The notes under the pieces: generated by a model
The model's input: only the letters and a program-made list of their open reading frames with translations
Told to the model about the DNA's origin: nothing
Database searches by the model: none
Position numbers and translations under genes: made by a program
From: Bacteroidia bacterium
GTDB lineage: Bacteria; Bacteroidota; Bacteroidia; J057
DNA: 64,000 nt
Assembly: GCA_030430575.1 (NCBI GenBank)
Contig: JAUIKF010000013.1
Location: forward strand, 1 to 64,000
Direction of reading: 5' to 3'
Part shown: in pieces, positions 1 to 8,635 of the stretch
How positions within the stretch are numbered: position 1 is the stretch's first letter
Layout of the letters: each line of letters starts with the position of its first letter

Positions 1-60
1 TTTTACGATGGGGATCATAACCAACTCGTTTTTGGAGAAGATTACGACTTTTTGACCTAA
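1..60 (+). CDS. 3' end of an unidentified gene (partial)
   Basis: The first 60 bases are open in frame 1 on the plus strand and end in TAA. They encode 19 residues ending in LVFGEDYDFLT, an acidic, aromatic-rich tail that looks like protein rather than chance sequence. The gene would converge on the TIR gene that ends 18 bases further on. The rest lies outside the window, so the function cannot be named. With only 19 codons the frame could be accidental. Confidence 0.4.
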   Translation, partial: FYDGDHNQLVFGEDYDFLT

Positions 61-78
61 ACTGAAAAATTACTTATT

Positions 79-885
79 TCATCTAATGTACTTTATCTCT
101 TGTAGATAGTTATGCAAGAGTCGAGTATTAAAAACACGAATCAACTCCCTGGCAGGTATTTCTCCCTCAAGTTCTTTTAATATCTCCCTATCAGAGAGGC
201 CCCGTTCCTGATACTTGTGCACTATACTTATAAGTTTCTTATTTGATATGGGGTAAGGGCTGTCGTCATACCTTAAAACGTGTTGCCCAAAAGTCTCTTT
301 AGATTCTATTGTTCTTAATCTTCTGTCCATTGTTCTTACGACGCCTAATACTTCAGAGAGAAGTTCCTCTTTTGATGTTTCTACCTCAATATCCTCTTCT
401 CTAGTAGTTTCTAAGATCTCCTTAAACCCAATCTTAAATTGGGGCCAATAAGTTTCAAATACTTTCTTTAAAATATTCTCTTGTAATCTGTTTTCATTTA
501 GAGAATTATTGAGTGTTCTTACCAATTGAAATATACCCTCTTCGGTAGGCATCGTGTGATTAAACTGAGCCAACGGATCTCTTATATCACGGGGCTCTAA
601 ATCAACTAACAAAGTACATACTCTGCTTGTGGATAGCCCTTTAGCCAATGCCCCTGCTTCAAACAATATCCAAGGTTTTTCTTTATTCGTTTTGGTCAGG
701 CAGACAATCCCAATTAACGTATTTGAAAGCTGATCAGTCACTTCGGAAAACCACAGAATGCCTCTGTCAACATCCTTGCTTGACACCCATGGATCGACAG
801 CTTGAATCACGCACTTCAACCAATCATTAAGTAGCTCCGCTACAAGCTTACTCCGCTCCCCTGACCAACTGATAAAGACTTTCAT
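79..885 (-). CDS. TIR-domain protein, probable defence effector
   Basis: 268 aa. The N-terminal ~150 residues look like a prokaryotic TIR domain. They open with KVFISWSG (first beta strand and loop), and a later motif KPWILFEAGAL carries the glutamate expected to be catalytic in NAD-cleaving TIR enzymes. Residues ~155-268 are a helical, charged extension with no family I can name, possibly for oligomerisation or partner binding. The ATG lies 35 bases after the stop of the OLD-type ATPase gene, so the two are probably co-transcribed. Base composition is AT-rich like the rest of this block and unlike the later window, which suggests transfer. TIR enzymes in such settings usually deplete NAD+ or make a signal nucleotide. 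Which applies here is not visible. Confidence 0.8.
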   Translation of the reverse strand: MKVFISWSGERSKLVAELLNDWLKCVIQAVDPWVSSKDVDRGILWFSEVTDQLSNTLIGIVCLTKTNKEKPWILFEAGALAKGLSTSRVCTLLVDLEPRDIRDPLAQFNHTMPTEEGIFQLVRTLNNSLNENRLQENILKKVFETYWPQFKIGFKEILETTREEDIEVETSKEELLSEVLGVVRTMDRRLRTIESKETFGQHVLRYDDSPYPISNKKLISIVHKYQERGLSDREILKELEGEIPARELIRVFNTRLLHNYLQEIKYIR

Positions 886-920
886 GATATTTTTCTTTAG
901 AAGGATTGTACATTAATTGC

Positions 921-2600
921 TTACGAATTCCACTTTCTAATCTGTAAGATAAGATTTTCCATATTTCCTCTCAGCTCTAAAACGTCAATGGATTCTGCCA
1001 TAATAAATTCTGCTATTTCAGAGGAGTACACGGTTTTATTTAGATGATATTGCAACTTTATCTTTTCATTAGAATTGGATATGCTGGCTTCAATTTTTGT
1101 GTTTTTGTCATTAATGAAATCTGATTCATATCCATGTTTTTCAAGGAGCCATTTTTTAATGGTCTCATCTGATAAGTAATTCTCTATTTCTCTCCCCTTT
1201 GTGATCCAACAGTTATCATCTCCAATCTCTTTATTGATCCGTTTTTTTGTTTCGTTTAATTTTGGAGTCATCCTTTCTCCATCTCGATCAATGACAACAA
1301 AGGCATTGGTATTTATCCTCAATAGGGGAATGAATTCTGTATTGAACCACTCATGGTCAAAGGAAAGACGAGCTAATAACCGCCCTCCATAAAACATAAT
1401 AGAATAATGGAAACCTTCTTTTAGATCTGGCGCAAGAATTTCAATCCATCTGTTTATATAATTCCGATCACTTGGCCCTTCAACCCATATGATTCCATTG
1501 CTTTGAAGAATATCACTGGCCTTTATGCCAAGATCATAGAGAATATTTTTGGTTCCATTGAAAGAGGAAATAGTTGACGTAGTTGCCTTGTCTCCATCAT
1601 GTGAAACATGGATTATCTGGGCATTCTCATAGGTGCCGAATGCATCAATAACGATGTTTGAGTGGGTGGTGAGAAAAAAGTATGCAGAATTATTTTCTGA
1701 ATATCGCCTTATGTAGTTATATAACCTCCTTTGCAAAGAAGGGTGTAAATTATTCTCAAGCTCTTCGAATGCAAAAACATATGAACCTAAATTTCTTTTT
1801 TCAATAAGTGGCCTTACTACTAGATTTAATAATACAAGTAATACAGTTTTAATCCCACTACCCATCTTTGATAATGCGACTCTTAATCCACTAGAATTAA
1901 CAAAGTATATTTCCCAAACATTACTTTTGTTTTTTTGAACCAAAATTCGAGAAAATTTAATATCTGGGTTAATAATGGTATTTAATTCATTTAATAACCC
2001 TTTTTCAATAAGATCACTATCTCGATCTTCTTCATTAATTATTGCCTGAATATAATTTGTTGCACCAATTCCATTGGGAGAGATATTCATATGATTGGCT
2101 CCCGGAATTTCTGGGACGATATCGCGTTCCGCTGTTATATGGCAAAATCTTTTTCCTCTAAATGGTTTCTCGATACTGTTAGTTACTGCTTGAAATAAAT
2201 CCTTGGTGATTAAATAAGTAGGGTCATCAACACTTAAAAACTTTTTTTGCCCATCTTCAAGTAGTAAATAATTATATTTAGTCCCAATAAATTTTATACC
2301 AAACTCCTTATCATTCTTTCGATCTATCCCTTGCCTCCTTGTAGCAACCTTAAAATATGGATCAAGTTCAGGAAGAGAAAGAGGGTGGGCAATCATAACT
2401 TCTGATTCCTGACCATCACTTTCTAATTTTAAAAAAGACGATTTGGTATTTATTAGAAATTCAACCAAGTCTATCAAGCTGCTTTTCCCCGAATTATTCT
2501 TCCCGATAATTACATTAATTGGGAGTATTCGTTCAAATCCCCCTCCTGTCGAGTCAAAGCATTTATAATTTTTGACAACTATTTTGTCGTTGATTACCAT
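921..2600 (-). CDS. OLD-family AAA ATPase with C-terminal TOPRIM domain
   Basis: 559 aa. The N-terminal ABC/SMC-like ATPase has Walker A GKNNSGKSS (residues ~33-41), a signature-like stretch SKMGSGIKT (~240s), Walker B YVFAFEELENNLHPS (~270s) and the H-loop FFLTTHSN. The C-terminal half is a TOPRIM nuclease-like domain: the acidic start is VEGPSDR (~375), the D-x-D motif is VIDRDGE (~440), and KGREIENYL follows. All key residues of both halves are present, so the protein looks intact. This is the OLD / GajA-like architecture, in which ATPase dimers regulate metal-dependent nicking. It lies upstream of, and on the same strand as, the TIR gene, with a 35-base gap. No helicase of the Gabija GajB type is next to it, so I do not call it Gabija. 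Confidence 0.85.
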   Translation of the reverse strand: MVINDKIVVKNYKCFDSTGGGFERILPINVIIGKNNSGKSSLIDLVEFLINTKSSFLKLESDGQESEVMIAHPLSLPELDPYFKVATRRQGIDRKNDKEFGIKFIGTKYNYLLLEDGQKKFLSVDDPTYLITKDLFQAVTNSIEKPFRGKRFCHITAERDIVPEIPGANHMNISPNGIGATNYIQAIINEEDRDSDLIEKGLLNELNTIINPDIKFSRILVQKNKSNVWEIYFVNSSGLRVALSKMGSGIKTVLLVLLNLVVRPLIEKRNLGSYVFAFEELENNLHPSLQRRLYNYIRRYSENNSAYFFLTTHSNIVIDAFGTYENAQIIHVSHDGDKATTSTISSFNGTKNILYDLGIKASDILQSNGIIWVEGPSDRNYINRWIEILAPDLKEGFHYSIMFYGGRLLARLSFDHEWFNTEFIPLLRINTNAFVVIDRDGERMTPKLNETKKRINKEIGDDNCWITKGREIENYLSDETIKKWLLEKHGYESDFINDKNTKIEASISNSNEKIKLQYHLNKTVYSSEIAEFIMAESIDVLELRGNMENLILQIRKWNS

Positions 2601-2791
2601 GGCTTGTTGTATTAAATTTTGATTATGGACTTACATTCAACCCTCTCAAACTTCTCCAAACTCATCAACTAAATCAGCCTAAATGCCACCTAAAGGCTGA
2701 GGAGTATCCAGAAGATGATGCCTATGTATTTGAGGAAAAGGTCCATGAGGGAGGGAGCTTAAACCCTATAACATCTAGGAGTAGATGAGTA
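2601..2791. other. Intergenic gap with a start-less open frame on the plus strand
   Basis: 191 bases between two minus-strand genes. On the plus strand a frame without ATG stays open for about 63 codons and stops at TGA 2786-2788. Its last ~30 codons read as protein-like acidic sequence (for example EEYPEDDAYVFEEKVHEGG). This could be the scar of a gene displaced by the defence block, or chance. No promoter or terminator was recognised. Confidence 0.25.
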
Positions 2792-4075
2792 TTATTTATT
2801 GAATTTGATATTTTTTAATATGAAATCGCTAGATGGCATAGTTGGTGAAGAGTCATCTTTTAACAAACCTGTGTCAGCTCGGCTGAAGAGGGATTGGAGG
2901 ATCAACTGGCGATCAAGGTCGTCTTTTACTGCATTTTCATGCTCAAGAGCGAGGTACACATAGGTGAGTTGTTCTTTTTCTTCTGCATCCCTCGCTAGGT
3001 GAAAATAACTGAAAGTTATCCTCATCGCAGCTCTTATTCCAATTACTGAAAATGAGAGAAGGGTAATAAAGATAATTGACCAGCGAATTGCTGCACTTTT
3101 GTCTTCATCAAAAAAACTCAAGAGCATCTCCTCTGGAGTTAACCACAATAAAGAAAATAGCATTGCACAGACAATACCAATAACAGCATATAATGATTTG
3201 AGGTATTTTTTCCCATATGATCTTAAGTCATTAGCTCTAGCATTCCAATACTTGACTGGTTCCTTCAGTCTGAGTAGTGAATTATAAGTTATTGATAAAG
3301 CATTCATTTTATCTCTCGTCTCCTTATCCAAAGCCACAAACTTTGCCTCTAACTGTTTAATTCTATCTTTAGAAGCTAAAAGGTCATCATCCAAATCTTC
3401 AATCGACTCATTAAGTTTAATTTTATTTTGAGCGTAGAAATCACCGATTTGAGTTTCTGCATCAGACAACTTCCCTGATAACTTTGCACTGAATTCTTCA
3501 ATGTATTCTGCTGTAAACTCTTCCTTTTTTTCTTTAGAAAAAGCTCCTCCATATTTGAAGCTATGAGCTAGGAGCGTTCCTTTGAGAAATTGATTGTTTT
3601 TCGTAAGTGTAAGATTATTTGAAACCTGACCACTTAAATATGCAATGGCAGCATTGTAGGCATCCTGACTTTCAATTCTTAAACTAAGTAAAAATTCTGT
3701 CAATGGACTATTATATGAAGTGATAGTCTTAGCGGTATTATTATTTAATCTACTTTTTAAACTACGACCAGTCCATTGGTTATTTAATTCATTCTCAGTA
3801 CTCTCTAAATTATCATTTAGGAAGCTGATTAGTTCGATCTTTAAATTCCGAAAAAACTGGATAGACTGGCCAAAAATATTGCTAACATTTTTTCCTTGTG
3901 ATTCGGCCTCTTCCCAACCATTAGCATTTCTATCAACAAACTCATAAATCACTCCAAACCCTTTTAGTTCCTCATTAAAATTTTCAAGGGTGATTTTGAA
4001 TTGAACGGTAATATTTTGGAACCATTCAGGATCATGTGCTTCTAGGATTTTCTTCCGTACTTCATCTAGGGTCAT
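2792..4075 (-). CDS. Two-TM coiled-coil protein, resembles DUF6161
   Basis: 427 aa. Residues 1-285 are largely helical and charged, with coiled-coil character around 210-260. Two hydrophobic segments follow, at ~294-316 and ~331-350. The C-terminal tail carries the motif SRADTGLLKDDSSPTMP, which I associate from memory with the DUF6161 family. No enzymatic motif is seen. The predicted topology places the long N-terminal region and the tail on the same side, presumably cytoplasmic. The gene is upstream of the OLD-type ATPase on the same strand with a 191-base gap, so it may be a membrane component of the same module or a separate insertion. Confidence 0.6.
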   Translation of the reverse strand: MTLDEVRKKILEAHDPEWFQNITVQFKITLENFNEELKGFGVIYEFVDRNANGWEEAESQGKNVSNIFGQSIQFFRNLKIELISFLNDNLESTENELNNQWTGRSLKSRLNNNTAKTITSYNSPLTEFLLSLRIESQDAYNAAIAYLSGQVSNNLTLTKNNQFLKGTLLAHSFKYGGAFSKEKKEEFTAEYIEEFSAKLSGKLSDAETQIGDFYAQNKIKLNESIEDLDDDLLASKDRIKQLEAKFVALDKETRDKMNALSITYNSLLRLKEPVKYWNARANDLRSYGKKYLKSLYAVIGIVCAMLFSLLWLTPEEMLLSFFDEDKSAAIRWSIIFITLLSFSVIGIRAAMRITFSYFHLARDAEEKEQLTYVYLALEHENAVKDDLDRQLILQSLFSRADTGLLKDDSSPTMPSSDFILKNIKFNK

Positions 4076-4365
4076 ATTGGCTTATTTACAGGTTAAACGT
4101 TTTATTAATGGCACCTGTAATTTCCTGATTTTTCGAAAAGCAAATTAGGCGAATTATCAACACACCATTATACCGAAAAAACAAGTTAACGACTTATTAA
4201 AAGCCAGAACATGCTCGTTTTAGCTTTAATGGCACTTTTTTGACCCATAATCGATGAAAAAAGAAATGTGGATAACCTAGAAATCTAGCATCAATTCTCT
4301 AGTTCAATTTCCCGTTCTTAGCAAGATATTTTCACACCCCAATAACCTACTTTCCTCTCCCCCCC

Positions 4366-4404
4366 CAAAAAAACAACCCAGCAAGCTCCAAAAAGCCTGC
4401 TGGG
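4366..4404 (-). terminator. Rho-independent terminator of first HYR gene
   Basis: On the minus strand a stem with outer arms CCCAGCA/TGCTGGG and a GC-rich interior is followed by TTGTTTTTTT. It sits 45 bases beyond the stop codon of the 4449-8204 gene. Confidence 0.75.
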
Positions 4405-4422
4405 CAAAAAACAAAAACAAAA

Positions 4423-4447
4423 CCCTCGAACAATCGAACCCTCGAAC
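4423..4447. repeat. GTTCGAGG tandem repeat
   Basis: Three imperfect 8-base units (GTTCGAGG, GTTCGATT, GTTCGAGG on the minus strand), starting one base beyond the TAA at 4449-4451. It resembles a variant of the GTTCTAGG repeats seen at many other gene ends in this window. Confidence 0.6.
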
Positions 4448-4448
4448 G

Positions 4449-7400
4449 TTACCTCTTAACGACTTTAATAAGCCTCCGCTCCGCGCCCCCCCGCACCGCC
4501 AGCATATACATGCCGGCACTCAACCCATGAAGCGCTAAGCGCTTCTCAAACACCCCGACTTCGTCGGCATCCGTCGTGTAGCGCGCCACTACCTGTCCAA
4601 GTTGATTGTACAGCTCAAAATTAACTTCTTGAGAACCAACAGGAAGCCTTCCTTCCACCAAGAGGTAATCCTCGAAAGGATTGGGAAAAGCGCTAACCGC
4701 CATGCCTGTCAGTATCACCCCGGCCCCTGAGCTTGTCGAAGGGGCCGAAGCGCCAAACCTCGGCGCCACGCCATTGATCGAAATATTATCAAAAGTGGCT
4801 GTGCCTTGCGCACCTGATGTGACAGAAACAAGGCAAAGCTCAATCGTGCCAAACAAGGTGTTGGGGTAGCTCATGATCATCGTCCAGTTGACGCCGTTGG
4901 GGGAGACGTAGCCAGTGACGGTGGAGCCGAACTTGTGCAGGCGCAGCCAGTATGGCTTGGAAACTGAAGTGCCATTGGTGGAGAGGGGGAAGCTCCCTGC
5001 TGATGGACGGAACATCATGACGGGGACACTGGTGCCCGTCAGGAGCATAGAGAATTGTGCAGCATTGGGCGCGGTGCTCTGGCGCATCATCAGGCCTGCT
5101 TGCTCATAATAGCCGATACCAGGGGGATTGACACGGGCGCGGAAGTCAATAGTGGCGTCTGAACTGGTGAGGCATGCGCCGCCTACGTTGTCGCCGGAAT
5201 TGCCGATGGTGCCTCCTGCGATCTGGATGGTCAGGGTGCCAGTCGCATTATCAAAGGTAGTTGAGGAGGTGACGCCGGTGCCGATGTTCTCAGGCGTCCA
5301 GCCTGGAGGGACGGGGGGATCTTCTTCTTCTACCGTCACGTCAAAGGCACAGGTGCCGACGTTGTTGGCTTTGTCGGTGGCAGTCCAGGTGACGGTGGTG
5401 GTACCGATGGGGAAGTAACTGCCCGTCAATGGAAAACCCGTAATGGTGAGCTTGTTGAGCGGATTGCAGTTGTCGGTGGCGGTCAAAGGCACGGGCCAGC
5501 TATGATAAGCCCCTGGCGTGAAGGCAGGCACCACGATGGTGGTTCCAGGCGGGCAGTTGTCGAAGACAGGGGCTTCGCGGTCGCGGATGCGCACGCAGTG
5601 CGTGCAGGTGTTGGTATTGCCGTGGATGTCTGTTACGGTCCAGGTGACAAAGGATTTCCCTTTGGAGAAGACGTAGCCATCGAGGCTGCCCGTGCCTGTG
5701 AGGTCATTCACTTGGGAAGCGATGGCACAGTTGTCTGTGGGCATAAGGTCCAGGTCGCCTCCAGCGGCCGTATGGGTACATACAGTGGGGTCTGTATTGC
5801 GTACCAAAGTGCCAGGGCAATTGGGCATGGGATCTTCATCATCGGTGATGGTGATGGTAAAGGAACAACTCATGGTGTTTCCTGCTACATCCGTGGCCGT
5901 ATAGGTTTGGTCGGTAGTACCAACAGGATACACCCCTCCTGACGCAATTCCTGAAGCGTCGGTTTGTGCGTGGGTCACGCCCGGGCAGTTGTCATCTGAA
6001 GAGATGGAATAGGAGATGGCAGCTCCACAAACGCCAGCGTCATTCGTCTGGGTGATATTGGCCGGACAAGTTATACCAGGTTTAGTGGTATCATTTACGG
6101 TAATGGTAAAGGTGCATGTAGCAATATTTCCACCAGTATCTTGAACTTTGAATGTGACACTTGAGGTGGTATTCCCCGGAAATGCTGATCCACTTATTAA
6201 TCCACCAGTCTGAGCAACAGGAAGATTGGGACAATTATCCATAAAAGTAGCGTCGGGAAATGTGACTACTGCCTGACAAACATCCGTGTCATTTGCCTTG
6301 ACAATATTTGCCGGGCACGTGATCGTCGGAGGTGTGGTGTCATTGATGGTGATGGTAAATGAACAAGTAGCAGTATTTCCCCCCAGGTCAGCACCTTCCC
6401 AGGTTTGCGTGGTGACGCCAACAGGAAATGCATCGCCTGAAGTGAGGCCAGAATTGTCAGTTTGGGTGACTGAAGCAGTGGGAGAGCAAGCATCACTGGC
6501 ATTGACAGTATAGTTGACAACCGCTCCACAAAGATCCGTATCGTTGTCTTGAGTGATGTTGCCAGGGCAATTGAGATTGGGAGGCGTATTGTCCCGTACC
6601 AATACGATGGCCGTGCAATCGTCCGTAAGGTCATTATTATCTGTCACGGTCACTGTGACATTATTGGGACCAGAATTGCTGCAGTTAAAGGTTAAAGGCG
6701 TTGCAGCTATTGACTTAATCCCAACTTCTGAAAAGCTGTTACTTTCTACATCTTCTGGCGTGATAGTAGCCGTCAGCGGACCTGGAGACAAGGTAACAGT
6801 GAGGTCACTACACGATGCAGAAGGTCCAAATACAGGACTACAGCCCGAAGTGCCAGAAGTTGTCTCCATACGCATCAAAATGATCACATTTGATCCGCCC
6901 ACGAGCAGCAGCTTTCCGTCTGGCTGTAAGGTGGCCTGAGTGACACTCCCCAGCCCTGGAGGAATATCGACATAAGTCTGTCCTCCCGTTCCAAATCCAT
7001 TATCTGGGGAGCCACCATTTAGGGTCCGCATGGCCCCAAAATCTCCAATGCTAGGATTGCCAAAAACCAGTATTCGATTGTTATTAGGTGAATAAGCCAC
7101 TTCAATCCCACGCATAGACTCTGACGTCCCGCTATCGTCTAGGGTAGCGATTCCGCTTGTCCCAAATGAATTGTCAATTCCGCCATCCTTGTCGCGGCGC
7201 ATGACCAGGTAGTCAGTGATGGTACTCGCTTCATAACCTATCACGAAGGCGTCGCCTTCGTGGACTCGTACGTCTTCGACACTGTAGGTATTGGTAGCTC
7301 CATTGGGCTGAAATTCTTCACGCCCATTAGTCCCGAAGGTCATATCTGGCGTAAAATCGCTGTTAAAGCGAGCAGTCACGATAAATTCGCCAGATCTTAT

Positions 7401-8204
7401 CGTTCCTGCTACGACGATTTTATTTCCCTGGAGGGTAAGGCCGCTAAAAGTCTCAGAAGGACCTGAGGTTCCATTAAACCTAGGGCGGAAATTGACGCGC
7501 CTCGTGCTCCCAGACAGACGACTTCCATCCGTCTCATATCGAACAAGCCCTGCTGTAATATCTGAATTATTTGAAGGCACCCCCCCAATGGTACCACAAG
7601 CTACTAACCTATCATCAGCTTGTAAAATGGCATCATTGAAGCTGGTAATATTCGTATTGCATCCGCCAGGGTTGAGGACAAAAAATTCATGCAATTTTCC
7701 ATCTCCACTAAAGGTATTATCAAGGCTTCCGTCTACATTGAGCCTAACCAAGGCGATTCCGGAAGAGCCGCCGCCTGCACAGCCAGGATTATCTGTATTT
7801 CCCATCAGCATGATTTTATCATCTGACTGGATCAGTACCCTATGTACATTATCATTGACCCTGATCGAGATAGGCCCCACAAATCCATCCGTCCCAAAGG
7901 TCTGGTCGACGGACCCATTGGCATTTAGGCGCACGGCACCGAAATCAGTATTGCTGCCATTGTCACAAATCGTGATTCCCACCACCATTTTCCCCTGATG
8001 TGGACCACTTTGGTAAACCGCCACATCTTTCGGCGTAAAACAGGTCCATGGTGCGCCAACGAGCAGTACGCCCCCATTTCCAAAGGTACACTCCAGCCGA
8101 GGATTGGTTTGGGCGAAAGAATTAGGAGAGGATAGAAGAAAAGCAAGTAATAGAGCAAGAAGTGAGTGGGAAAATAAGGGGTTTTTCATAAGTGAGATGT
8201 GCAA
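4449..8204 (-). CDS. Giant T9SS-secreted protein with five HYR modules
   Basis: 1251 aa. Signal peptide in residues 1-31 (start at 8204 or the internal ATG at 8189, MKNPLF), cleaved after SFAQ. Residues ~32-450 carry delta-60-type repeats of the form FGxxRLxxDGSxDxTFGxxG, probably a beta-propeller. Residues ~540-958 hold five HYR (Ig-like) modules with the pattern CPxNI...DNC...FPxGTT...DxxGNxxxCSF. Residues ~970-1145 match a concanavalin-like/DUF1349-type domain (AGLMMRQST, SPYWLRL-like). The T9SS sorting domain is at ~1171-1251 (AFPNPFEDYLL, QLGQVVARY, LSAGMYMLAV, KVVKR). It is likely a cell-surface or released adhesin-like protein. It is the shortest of three tandem paralogues and contains a repeat-derived insertion before the tail. 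Confidence 0.85.
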   Translation of the reverse strand: MHISLMKNPLFSHSLLALLLAFLLSSPNSFAQTNPRLECTFGNGGVLLVGAPWTCFTPKDVAVYQSGPHQGKMVVGITICDNGSNTDFGAVRLNANGSVDQTFGTDGFVGPISIRVNDNVHRVLIQSDDKIMLMGNTDNPGCAGGGSSGIALVRLNVDGSLDNTFSGDGKLHEFFVLNPGGCNTNITSFNDAILQADDRLVACGTIGGVPSNNSDITAGLVRYETDGSRLSGSTRRVNFRPRFNGTSGPSETFSGLTLQGNKIVVAGTIRSGEFIVTARFNSDFTPDMTFGTNGREEFQPNGATNTYSVEDVRVHEGDAFVIGYEASTITDYLVMRRDKDGGIDNSFGTSGIATLDDSGTSESMRGIEVAYSPNNNRILVFGNPSIGDFGAMRTLNGGSPDNGFGTGGQTYVDIPPGLGSVTQATLQPDGKLLLVGGSNVIILMRMETTSGTSGCSPVFGPSASCSDLTVTLSPGPLTATITPEDVESNSFSEVGIKSIAATPLTFNCSNSGPNNVTVTVTDNNDLTDDCTAIVLVRDNTPPNLNCPGNITQDNDTDLCGAVVNYTVNASDACSPTASVTQTDNSGLTSGDAFPVGVTTQTWEGADLGGNTATCSFTITINDTTPPTITCPANIVKANDTDVCQAVVTFPDATFMDNCPNLPVAQTGGLISGSAFPGNTTSSVTFKVQDTGGNIATCTFTITVNDTTKPGITCPANITQTNDAGVCGAAISYSISSDDNCPGVTHAQTDASGIASGGVYPVGTTDQTYTATDVAGNTMSCSFTITITDDEDPMPNCPGTLVRNTDPTVCTHTAAGGDLDLMPTDNCAIASQVNDLTGTGSLDGYVFSKGKSFVTWTVTDIHGNTNTCTHCVRIRDREAPVFDNCPPGTTIVVPAFTPGAYHSWPVPLTATDNCNPLNKLTITGFPLTGSYFPIGTTTVTWTATDKANNVGTCAFDVTVEEEDPPVPPGWTPENIGTGVTSSTTFDNATGTLTIQIAGGTIGNSGDNVGGACLTSSDATIDFRARVNPPGIGYYEQAGLMMRQSTAPNAAQFSMLLTGTSVPVMMFRPSAGSFPLSTNGTSVSKPYWLRLHKFGSTVTGYVSPNGVNWTMIMSYPNTLFGTIELCLVSVTSGAQGTATFDNISINGVAPRFGASAPSTSSGAGVILTGMAVSAFPNPFEDYLLVEGRLPVGSQEVNFELYNQLGQVVARYTTDADEVGVFEKRLALHGLSAGMYMLAVRGGAERRLIKVVKR
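4722..4746. repeat. REP-like hairpin inside the HYR coding sequence
   Basis: The 25-base stretch has palindromic arms GGCCCCT/AGGGGCC around GAGCTTGTCGA, the widespread CCTGAGCTTGTCGAAGG type of bacterial repeat. It is translated in frame as part of the linker SAPSTSSGAG. The two paralogues have shorter linkers here (DSAGAG and MVSAGA). Confidence 0.65.
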
Positions 8205-8337
8205 ATGAAGATGATGCTAAGGGATATGAAGGAGGTTTGATACCAAAAAATACGCAGTTAGTATTTCATATTAGTATAAGGTTATAATTTACTAAAAATT
8301 GAAACAAGTCCAAGGGCCCAAATTTGGAACCCAAAGA

Positions 8338-8365
8338 CCCAACAGGTTGAAGAAAACCTGTTGGG
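8338..8365 (+). repeat. Dispersed CCCAACAG hairpin, copy 1
   Basis: Perfect arms CCCAACAGGTT / AACCTGTTGGG around the loop GAAGAA. Copies with the same loop occur at 30709 and, inverted, at 52604. This copy has no T-tract in either direction, so it is not an obvious terminator. Confidence 0.7.
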
Positions 8366-8445
8366 CCGTTATGAGCTGTTCGCATCTTCGTAAAGTGGCA
8401 ACTAGTACAGGGTAAAAAGTTTCTGGTCTTACAACAACGTTGTCC

Positions 8446-8610
8446 CTTCGGCATACTCAGGACAGGCATTTCGACCAACGGGAGAAATCTAACAACCTTC
8501 CTTCGGCTTTGCTCAGGACATGCCTTTGTACTGGCTTTACCATTTGTATCACGCTTGCTTCGAATGTGCGACTAGACTGGCTTGTTAGATTTCTCCCTTC
8601 GGTCGAAATG
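8446..8610. repeat. REP-like cluster with 29-base inverted arms
   Basis: Positions 8467-8495 and 8582-8610 are inverted copies of a 29-base unit containing GGGAGAAATCTAACAA (27 of 29 match). Between and before them are two direct copies of a CCTTCGGC...CTCAGGACA unit (about 8446 and 8499). The same unit recurs inverted at about 49404. Confidence 0.7.
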
Positions 8611-8635
8611 ACAGCTTTGCTGAAGTGCTCATTAG

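Larger units (their letters stand above)
4076..4448. other. Intergenic region between accessory block and HYR genes
   Basis: 373 bases, AT-rich on the left. It contains the terminator of the first HYR gene (4366-4404) and a short GTTCGAGG-type tandem repeat at 4423-4447 that begins one base after the stop codon of that gene. No gene-like frame was found apart from shadows of the HYR gene. Confidence 0.5.
8205..8635. other. Repeat-filled spacer between first and second HYR genes
   Basis: 431 bases. It holds the upstream region of the first HYR gene, a dispersed CCCAACAG hairpin (8338-8365) and a REP-like cluster (8446-8610). No coding sequence is supported. Confidence 0.6.

Noticed and set aside
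79-2600. Thoeris or Gabija assignment for the TIR/OLD pair
   Set aside because: No ThsA-like SIR2/SLOG protein and no GajB-like helicase adjacent. The ATPase is OLD/TOPRIM and the partner is TIR, so neither definition fits.
5502-5942. Several long plus-strand frames across the HYR genes
   Set aside because: Repetitive shadows of the HYR modules with no start signals and biased composition.
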